The notes under the pieces are model-generated. The model was not told the DNA's origin. It worked only from the letters and a program-made list of their open reading frames with translations, and did not search any database. 11,271 bases of DNA from Enterovirga sp. (lineage in GTDB: Bacteria > Pseudomonadota > Alphaproteobacteria > Rhizobiales > Beijerinckiaceae): positions 1-11,271 of the forward strand of contig JAQGJZ010000499.1 in assembly GCA_028290385.1 (NCBI GenBank). Direction: 5' to 3'. Made by a program: the position numbers and the translations under genes. Numbering within the stretch: position 1 is the first letter of the stretch; each line of letters starts with the position of its first letter. Of the stretch, positions 6,847 to 11,271 are shown in pieces.

Positions 6847-8192
6847 TGCGCAGATTGTCTCTCGTTCTAGTCGGGGCGCTCATCGGAGCGGGCGCGGCGA
6901 CCGTCACCACCCAGACGCACCTGCTGTCCAGCACGAGCGCCATTGCGGCTTCGGCCGAAACCTACCGCCAGCTCTCGCTGTTCGGCGACGTGTTCGAAAA
7001 GGTTCGGACCGATTACGTCGAGAAGCCGGAAGAGGCGAAGCTGATCGAGGCCGCCATCAACGGCATGCTGGCCTCGCTTGATCCGCATTCCTCCTACATG
7101 GACCCGAAGAGCTTCCGGGACATGCAGGTTCAGACCAGCGGCCAGTTCGGCGGCCTCGGCATCGAGGTCACGATGGAGGAGGGGCTCGTCAAGGTCGTCA
7201 CCCCGATCGACGACACCCCGGCCGCCCGCGCCGGCATCATGGCGAATGACGTCATCGTGCAGATCGAAGAGGACCAGGTGCAGGGGCTCACCCTGAACCA
7301 GGCCGTCGACAAGATGCGCGGTCCGGTCAACACGCCGGTGCGCCTCAAGCTGCAGCGGCCCAACCAGAAGGAGCCGCTCACGGTCACGCTGACGCGCGAC
7401 GTCATCCGCATCCGTCCGGTCCGGTCCCGGGTCGAGGGCGATGTCGGCTACCTGCGCGTGACGCAGTTCAACGAGCAGACCTATGAGGGCCTGCGCACCG
7501 CGATCGAGAAGCTCACGACCGAGATCGGGGCCGACAAGCTGAAGGGCTTCGTGCTCGACCTCCGCAACAACCCGGGCGGGCTGCTCGACCAGGCCATCCT
7601 GGTCTCGGACGCCTTCCTGGACCGTGGCGAGATCGTCTCGACGCGCGGCCGCAACTCGGACGAGAACCAGCGCTTCAACGCCAAGTCGGGCGACCTCACC
7701 AAGGGCAAGCCCGTCGTGGTTCTGATCAACGGCGGCTCGGCCTCGGCGTCCGAGATCGTCGCCGGCGCGCTGCAGGACCACAAGCGCGGGCTGCTGATGG
7801 GCACGCGCTCCTTCGGCAAGGGCTCGGTCCAGACCGTGATCCCGCTCGGCGGCAACGGCGCGGTTCGCCTGACGACGGCGCGCTACTACACGCCGGCCGG
7901 CCGCTCGATCCAGGCCAAGGGGATCGATCCCGACCAGGAGGTCCTGCAGGAGATCCCGGACGAGCTGAAGGGCAAGGACGAGACCAAGGGCGAGGCCGGG
8001 CTGCGCGGCCACCTGAAGAACACGGACGAGAAGGGCGGCTCCTCCGCCTATGTCCCGCCGGATCCGGCCAAGGACAAGCAGTTGATCGCCGCGTTCGATC
8101 ACCTCCGCGGCGTGCGCAAGGGCGCCGAGAACACGGCCGCGCCGGTTCCCCCGGCCGGCGACAAGGGCGCAGCCGCCAGCGTTCCGAACTGA
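6846..8192 (+). CDS. ctpA: Carboxyl-terminal processing protease (S41 family)
   Basis: Periplasmic serine protease of the CtpA/Prc family that cleaves substrates from the C-terminus. Bacterial relatives trim envelope proteins and peptidoglycan hydrolases. The 448-residue protein has an N-terminal export or anchor segment (LSLVLVGALIGAGAATV, 4-20), a helical lead with DPHSSYM (79-85), a PDZ domain (about 95-185, starting GQFGGLGIEV) and the S41 catalytic domain. The predicted catalytic dyad is S300 in GGSASASEIVAGAL and K325 in FGKGSVQT, 25 residues apart as in E. coli Prc (S430/K455). The C-terminus (about 375-448) is charged and then Ala/Pro-rich, probably disordered. Start ATG 6846 overlaps the upstream stop; a start at 6807 in this frame would add 13 residues before the signal sequence and is unlikely. 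A hairpin follows 10 bases after the stop. Confidence 0.96.
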   Translation: MRRLSLVLVGALIGAGAATVTTQTHLLSSTSAIAASAETYRQLSLFGDVFEKVRTDYVEKPEEAKLIEAAINGMLASLDPHSSYMDPKSFRDMQVQTSGQFGGLGIEVTMEEGLVKVVTPIDDTPAARAGIMANDVIVQIEEDQVQGLTLNQAVDKMRGPVNTPVRLKLQRPNQKEPLTVTLTRDVIRIRPVRSRVEGDVGYLRVTQFNEQTYEGLRTAIEKLTTEIGADKLKGFVLDLRNNPGGLLDQAILVSDAFLDRGEIVSTRGRNSDENQRFNAKSGDLTKGKPVVVLINGGSASASEIVAGALQDHKRGLLMGTRSFGKGSVQTVIPLGGNGAVRLTTARYYTPAGRSIQAKGIDPDQEVLQEIPDELKGKDETKGEAGLRGHLKNTDEKGGSSAYVPPDPAKDKQLIAAFDHLRGVRKGAENTAAPVPPAGDKGAAASVPN

Positions 8193-8202
8193 GGGACGCT
8201 CT

Positions 8203-8223
8203 GGCGCGCCCTTGGGGCGCGCC
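8203..8223 (+). terminator. Strong GC hairpin after ctpA
   Basis: A perfect 9-bp inverted repeat (GGCGCGCCC and GGGCGCGCC) with a TTG loop lies 10 bases beyond the ctpA stop. The stem is all G and C, so it should fold strongly in RNA. No T-run follows (the next bases are ACGCCCCGG), so it does not fit a classic intrinsic terminator. It may be a weak terminator, an mRNA 3'-end stabiliser, or both. Confidence 0.5.
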
Positions 8224-8346
8224 ACGCCCCGGCAGATCCGGGCTTGATGCGGCGGGCATGCCTGACATGATGCGCGCTGCCGATTCGGCAGAGGCGTCGG
8301 TGCGCGGGCGGTTCCGTGCGCCGCCTTCCGGTCAGGTTGATCCCGC
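8224..8346 (+). promoter_or_regulatory. Leader region of the deacetylase-rppH pair
   Basis: Non-coding stretch between the ctpA hairpin and the next start. A weak promoter-like pair, TTGATG (8244-8249) and CATGAT (8266-8271) with a 16-base spacer, could start transcription near 8278. Immediately after sits an inverted repeat, CTGCCGATTCGGCAG (8277-8291), with 7-bp arms and one central base, placed where an operator or 5'-UTR hairpin could act. A 36-codon open frame from ATG 8259 shows no recognisable features and is not called. Elements are weak, and reading through from ctpA is equally possible. Confidence 0.3.
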
Positions 8347-9546
8347 TTGGACACGACCTCGGACGAGCTGACGCGACCGCTGGGGCGCCCCCGGGCAGAG
8401 CCGAAGCCTGCCTTTGCCTGGGCGGCTGTTCGCTGGGCCGGCATCGGCGCCGCGGCGGCTGCCGTTGGGCTCTTCGGCTATGTGCAGCTGTTCGGCGATC
8501 CGCGCGGCGGCGTGCCCAAGGTCGCGGTCGAGATCGAAACCCGGCCCCCCGCGAAAACGGCCTCCGCGGCCGCTCCGGCCCCATCGCTCGAGCGCGCCGG
8601 CGCGGGGCCCCAGACCGCAAGCGAGGTCGAGGGAGCGTCCGGCGTCTCGGTGGTGCGGCCGGACGGGTCCGTCGCGCCGCAATCGATCATCGTGCGCGTG
8701 CCGGACGAGGCGACGCTCGCCCTCAATCCCGCCCCGGACAAGCGCCTCATCGAGGTCACGCGCTCCGGCACGCTGCCGCGCATCGGCCCTGACGGAGCGC
8801 GCCCGCTCGACGTTTATGCCCGCCCGGCGGCCGGGCTGCCGGGCGGCGCGACGCCCACAGCACGAGTGGCGATCGTCGTCGGCGGGCTCGGCATCAGCCA
8901 AAGCGCGACGCTTGACGCCATCGCGAAGCTGCCCCCGCCGGTCACGCTCGCGTTCGCGCCCTATGGCCAGAACCTCGACCGCATGGCGGCCCGCGCCCGC
9001 GAGAGCGGGCACGAGATCATGCTGCAGGTGCCGATGGAGCCGTTCGACTACCCGGACAGCGACCCCGGCCCGCATACCCTGATCGCGTCCGCCCGCCCGG
9101 CGGAAAACATGGACCATCTGCACTGGGCCATGGGCCGGCTGACGGGCTATGTCGGCCTGATGAACTATATGGGCGGCAAGCTGACCTCCGACACGCAGGC
9201 GCTCGCGCCGATCCTGAAGGAGGTGGGCGCACGCGGGCTCGGCTTTCTGGATGACGGATCCTCGTCCCGCTCCGTGGTGACGGCGAGCCGCGGCGAGACG
9301 CCGGTGTTTCGCGCCGAGATCGTGGTCGACGCGAGCGGCCGGCCGGACGGGATCGACCGCGCGCTCGAGCGGCTGGAGACGGCGGCGCGCGGCGGCGCGA
9401 TCGCGGTCGGCACCGCGACGGCCCTGCCGCTGTCGGTGGAGCGCATCGCGCGCTGGGCCAAGGGCCTGGAGGCGCGCGGCATCCTGCTGGTGCCGGCGAG
9501 CGCGGCGCTGCGCGGCGCCGCCCCCCGCGAGAGTGCGGCCCGTTGA
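8347..9546 (+). CDS. Divergent polysaccharide deacetylase family protein (YibQ-like)
   Basis: A membrane-anchored, probably periplasmic protein of the divergent polysaccharide deacetylase family (PF04748). The 399-residue protein has a short cytoplasmic start ([11 protein letters not shown]), one membrane segment (about 26-48), a Pro/Ala-rich linker (about 65-170) and the domain (about 172-390). Domain landmarks are [11 protein letters not shown] (174-184), [10 protein letters not shown] (198-207), [16 protein letters not shown] (221-236), [13 protein letters not shown] (270-282) and [12 protein letters not shown] (299-310). Many family members have DD in the first motif and NHMG in the fourth; here they read GG (179-180) and NYMGG (273-277), so catalytic activity is doubtful. 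The TTG start at 8347 keeps the DELTRPLG beginning seen in rhizobial relatives; no ATG or GTG start is available nearby in frame. The actual role is unknown, with envelope maintenance inferred from export and neighbours. rppH begins just after it. Confidence 0.87.
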   Translation: MDTTSDELTRPLGRPRAEPKPAFAWAAVRWAGIGAAAAAVGLFGYVQLFGDPRGGVPKVAVEIETRPPAKTASAAAPAPSLERAGAGPQTASEVEGASGVSVVRPDGSVAPQSIIVRVPDEATLALNPAPDKRLIEVTRSGTLPRIGPDGARPLDVYARPAAGLPGGATPTARVAIVVGGLGISQSATLDAIAKLPPPVTLAFAPYGQNLDRMAARARESGHEIMLQVPMEPFDYPDSDPGPHTLIASARPAENMDHLHWAMGRLTGYVGLMNYMGGKLTSDTQALAPILKEVGARGLGFLDDGSSSRSVVTASRGETPVFRAEIVVDASGRPDGIDRALERLETAARGGAIAVGTATALPLSVERIARWAKGLEARGILLVPASAALRGAAPRESAAR

Positions 9547-9563
9547 GCCGGCGGCCACCCCCG

Positions 9564-10079
9564 ATGACCAATCCTGCTGATCTGCCCTATCGCCCCTGCG
9601 TCGGCGTGATGCTCCTCAACCGCGACGGGCTGGTCTTCGTCGGCCGGCGGAAGCGGTCGGCCGGGCCGGAGCACGTCGACGACACGCATGCCTGGCAGAT
9701 GCCGCAGGGCGGCATCGATCCGGGCGAGGAGCCGCTTCGGGCCGCCTTCCGCGAACTCTACGAGGAGACCAGCGTCACGTCCGCCGAATTGTTGGCGGAG
9801 GCGCCGGATTGGTACGGCTACGATCTGCCGCTCGAAATCAGCGGCCGGGCCTGGCGCGGGCGGTACCGCGGCCAGATGCAGAAATGGTTTGCGCTGCGCT
9901 TCACGGGCGAGGATTCGGAGATCGACATCCTCCAGCCCGGCGGCGGCCGCCACAAGGCGGAGTTCGAGGCCTGGCGCTGGGAGCCGTTCGAGAACCTGCC
10001 GGGCCTGATCATCCCCTTCAAGCGGCCGGTCTACGAGAAGGTCGTGGCGGCGTTCCGGGACGTGGCGCAGGCAGGCTGA
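9564..10079 (+). CDS. rppH: RNA pyrophosphohydrolase (Nudix)
   Basis: Removes pyrophosphate from the 5' triphosphate of mRNAs, giving 5'-monophosphate ends that RNase E attacks, and so begins mRNA decay; cytoplasmic. The 171-residue protein starts [20 protein letters not shown], as RppH/NudH proteins do. It has WQMPQGGID (44-52) and the Nudix box from G49 to V71, with the metal-binding REL-x-EE core at R63-E68. [21 protein letters not shown] and the C-terminal [10 protein letters not shown] are also typical of the family. The Nudix box has serine at the penultimate place (EETSV) where glycine is the consensus. ATG 9564 is chosen for homology at the start; TTG 9543, overlapping the upstream stop, would add seven residues (178 in all). 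Neither has a strong ribosome binding site. Only six bases part its stop from the end of the convergent repressor gene. Confidence 0.94.
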   Translation: MTNPADLPYRPCVGVMLLNRDGLVFVGRRKRSAGPEHVDDTHAWQMPQGGIDPGEEPLRAAFRELYEETSVTSAELLAEAPDWYGYDLPLEISGRAWRGRYRGQMQKWFALRFTGEDSEIDILQPGGGRHKAEFEAWRWEPFENLPGLIIPFKRPVYEKVVAAFRDVAQAG

Positions 10080-10085
10080 TTCCGG

Positions 10086-10718
10086 CTACTGGCGGGCCCA
10101 GATCACGCGGGCCATCCAGTCGACCTCGCTGAGCGGCAGCACCCGGTCCGGGTGCTCGGGATTGATCGAGGACAGCTCGATGTTGCGCTGCGTCTTGCGC
10201 TTCAGCTCCTTGGCCATCACCTCGCCGTCCTTCGTGCGGACCACGACGCGGTCGCCGCGCCGCACAGGGGCGGACGGCGACACGATGATGATGTCACCCT
10301 CGCGGTAGAGCGGGCGCATCGAGTCGCCCTGGACCTCGAGCGCAAAAACCCGCTCGTTGGCGAATTCCGGAAACTCGATCTCCTCCCAGCCCGGACCGCC
10401 GGTCGGCATCCCGTCGCCGTTGAACAATCGCCCGGCCCCGGCCTGGGCCATGCCGATGAGCGGGACCTTCTGCCGGCCCGCGCCGTCGCCATCCGCGATC
10501 AGGCGCATGAACTCGTCGAGGCCGGCGCCGGTCGCGGCCAAGATCTTGGCCACCGACTCGGTCGAGGGCCAGCGGTCCCGCCCGTCCGGCCCCTGGCGCT
10601 TGGATTTGTTGAAGCTCGTCGCATCCAGCCCCGCCTTGCGGGCGAGCCCGGAAGCCGATAGCCCGTACCGCTCGGCCAGACGGTCGATGGCGGCCCAGAT
10701 ACGTGCGTGGGACAACAT
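10086..10718 (-). CDS. LexA/CI-like repressor: helix-turn-helix plus S24 peptidase domain
   Basis: Transcriptional regulator of the XRE/CI type joined to an S24 (LexA-like) self-cleaving domain; 210 residues. The N-terminus (about 4-72) reads as a helix-turn-helix: IWAAIDRLAERYGLSASGLA, then ARKAGLDATSFNKSKR, then PSTESVAKILAATG. The S24 part (about 85-205) has a LexA-like cleavage region, VPLIGMAQAG, with an Ala-Gly bond at 93-94. The predicted nucleophile is S133 in GDSMRPLYREGD and the general base K170 in MAKELKRK. The 37-residue spacing of S133 and K170 equals that of E. coli LexA S119/K156. It is unlikely to be the main LexA, which has a different N-terminal domain. ATG at 10718 has no strong ribosome binding site; TTG as codon 2 is the next option. 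It lies alone, not beside phage genes. Target genes are unknown. Confidence 0.92.
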   Translation of the reverse strand: MLSHARIWAAIDRLAERYGLSASGLARKAGLDATSFNKSKRQGPDGRDRWPSTESVAKILAATGAGLDEFMRLIADGDGAGRQKVPLIGMAQAGAGRLFNGDGMPTGGPGWEEIEFPEFANERVFALEVQGDSMRPLYREGDIIIVSPSAPVRRGDRVVVRTKDGEVMAKELKRKTQRNIELSSINPEHPDRVLPLSEVDWMARVIWARQ

Positions 10719-10827
10719 GATGGGCTCGCGCGGGCAGATAAGAACATCGACCTAGTCTAGGAAAATAAGGCAACTCTGGGGCTGGCGCAACCCCGATTGG
10801 GGCCGATCCAGCGATACGGGCGTCGAC
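10719..10827. promoter_or_regulatory. Divergent control region with palindrome
   Basis: The 109 bases between the repressor and the DUF952 gene drop to about 45 % G+C over 10741-10780 (hand count). They hold a palindrome, CCTAGTCTAGG (10751-10761), with 5-bp arms around one base. On the minus strand TTGCCT (10773-10768) could be a -35 element for the repressor, with weak -10 candidates around 10750-10743; the palindrome would lie in the spacer. This is a sensible place for self-repression, but that is inference. No GTTC-N7-GTTC LexA box of the alphaproteobacterial type was found. No convincing plus-strand promoter for the DUF952 gene was identified. Confidence 0.5.
10751..10761. repeat. Palindrome CCTAGTCTAGG, candidate operator
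   Basis: Perfect 5-bp inverted repeat (CCTAG/CTAGG) around a central T, 33 bases upstream of the repressor start and 67 bases upstream of the DUF952 start. CTAG is rare in most bacterial genomes, and two copies within 11 bases stand out in this GC-rich DNA. It would suit binding by a dimeric helix-turn-helix protein such as the adjacent repressor. Function is inferred from position and symmetry only. Confidence 0.4.
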
Positions 10828-11271
10828 GTGGCTCTCATCTACAAGATCTGCCCCGAGCCGTTGTGGCGCGCGGCCGAGGCGGCCGGCGCGTTCGCGGGCG
10901 CGCCCGTGGACCTGCAGGACGGCTTCATCCACTTCTCGACCGCGGATCAGCTCGCCGGCACGGCCGAAAAGCATTTCCACGGCCAGGCTGGGCTGCTGCT
11001 GCTCGCTGTCGACGAGGAAGTCCTGGGCGAGGGCCTCCGCTACGAGCCGTCACGCGGAGGGGCGCTGTTTCCGCATCTTTATGGGCCGATGCCGCTTCAA
11101 GCGGTCAGGAGCGTGCGGCCGCTGGACCTCGCGCCCGACGGTGCCGTCCTGCTGCCGCCGCTCGGCCCCAGCCCGGCCTTCGATCCCGCGGCGCATGGCT
11201 GGCGCCCGCGCAGCAGCAGCGGCTTTCCGGCGCTGCTCGGCCAGAGCTGGGCCAAGGACGACGAGGGCGGG
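10828..11271 (+). CDS. DUF952 family protein (3' end cut by window edge)
   Basis: Small protein of the DUF952 family, whose biochemical function is not established. From GTG 10828 the frame is open to the last base, 148 codons, with no stop seen. Family landmarks: ALIYKICPEPLWRAAE (2-17), DGFIHFSTADQLAGTAEKHF (35-54), LLLLAVDEEVLG (60-71), LRYEPSRGGALFPHLYGPMP (74-93) and a closing LDLAPDG segment (about 103-109). The domain normally ends about there, at 110-115 residues. Here the frame runs on at least 30 more residues (including HGWRPRSSSGFPALLG) with very high G+C in third positions, so the extension looks coded rather than accidental. No in-frame start codon lies just upstream of 10828, and the ribosome binding site is weak. 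Whether the tail ends soon or joins another domain cannot be seen. Confidence 0.88.
   Translation, partial: MALIYKICPEPLWRAAEAAGAFAGAPVDLQDGFIHFSTADQLAGTAEKHFHGQAGLLLLAVDEEVLGEGLRYEPSRGGALFPHLYGPMPLQAVRSVRPLDLAPDGAVLLPPLGPSPAFDPAAHGWRPRSSSGFPALLGQSWAKDDEGG

Noticed and set aside
8259..8369. Possible 36-codon gene in the ctpA-deacetylase gap
   Set aside because: Starts at an ATG without a ribosome binding site, overlaps the deacetylase start and resembles nothing known.
6867..8444. 525-codon minus-strand open frame across ctpA
   Set aside because: Low-complexity translation, antisense to a protease with all motifs intact; GC-driven open frame.
8332..9558. 408-codon minus-strand open frame across the deacetylase gene
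   Set aside because: No motif and Arg/Ala-rich; the plus strand holds a clear family member.
10778..10802. GGGG, CCCC and GGGG blocks upstream of the DUF952 gene that could form alternative hairpins
   Set aside because: Stems of only 4 bp are expected by chance in DNA of this composition.
10719..10827. Search for an alphaproteobacterial SOS box (GTTC-N7-GTTC) near the repressor
   Set aside because: Only one GTTC half-site is present on the minus strand; no spaced direct repeat.
1..11271. CRISPR array, tRNA or rRNA genes, insertion sequences, attachment sites
   Set aside because: No regularly spaced repeats, no transposase or integrase, and no tRNA-like cloverleaf were seen; genes are tightly packed throughout.

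Overview
This 11.3-kb window is GC-rich (roughly 65-75 % G+C where counted by hand), densely packed and mostly chromosomal housekeeping. Gene content and protein sequence point to an alphaproteobacterium of the Hyphomicrobiales (Rhizobiales), probably Methylobacteriaceae or a close relative. The clues are the proB/proA - nadD - rsfS - rlmH - EnvC-like - ctpA - divergent deacetylase - rppH order and the rhizobial-type form of several of these proteins. The genus is an inference and not certain.

Layout. Positions 1-596 hold a VapBC-type toxin-antitoxin pair; the antitoxin is cut by the left edge. The toxin runs directly into proB (593-1744) by an ATGA overlap. A DUF72 (YecE-like) gene on the minus strand (1701-2459) overlaps the 3' end of proB tail to tail and separates proB from proA (2541-3854). 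From proA onward a tightly packed plus-strand run follows: proA, nadD, a short AT-richer gap with a possible promoter, rsfS, rlmH, an EnvC-like LytM factor and ctpA. After a 154-base gap with a strong hairpin come a divergent polysaccharide deacetylase and rppH. A LexA/CI-like repressor (10086-10718, minus) lies tail to tail with rppH. An AT-rich, palindrome-bearing region separates it from a divergent DUF952 gene that runs off the right edge.

How the genes work together. ProB and ProA catalyse the first two steps of proline synthesis. NadD makes deamido-NAD, RsfS silences ribosomes under starvation and RlmH modifies 23S rRNA. The EnvC-like factor, the periplasmic protease CtpA and the membrane-anchored deacetylase-like protein form a cell-envelope block. 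RppH starts mRNA decay by trimming 5' triphosphates. The repressor carries the residues expected for self-cleavage.

No clearly new multi-gene system was seen. The points most worth a second look are: a lower-GC toxin-antitoxin module spliced into proB translation; an antisense DUF72 gene splitting the proline genes; two envelope proteins flanking ctpA that keep an enzyme fold but lack the expected metal-binding residues; the putative self-cleaving repressor with a nearby palindrome; and a C-terminal extension on the DUF952 protein.
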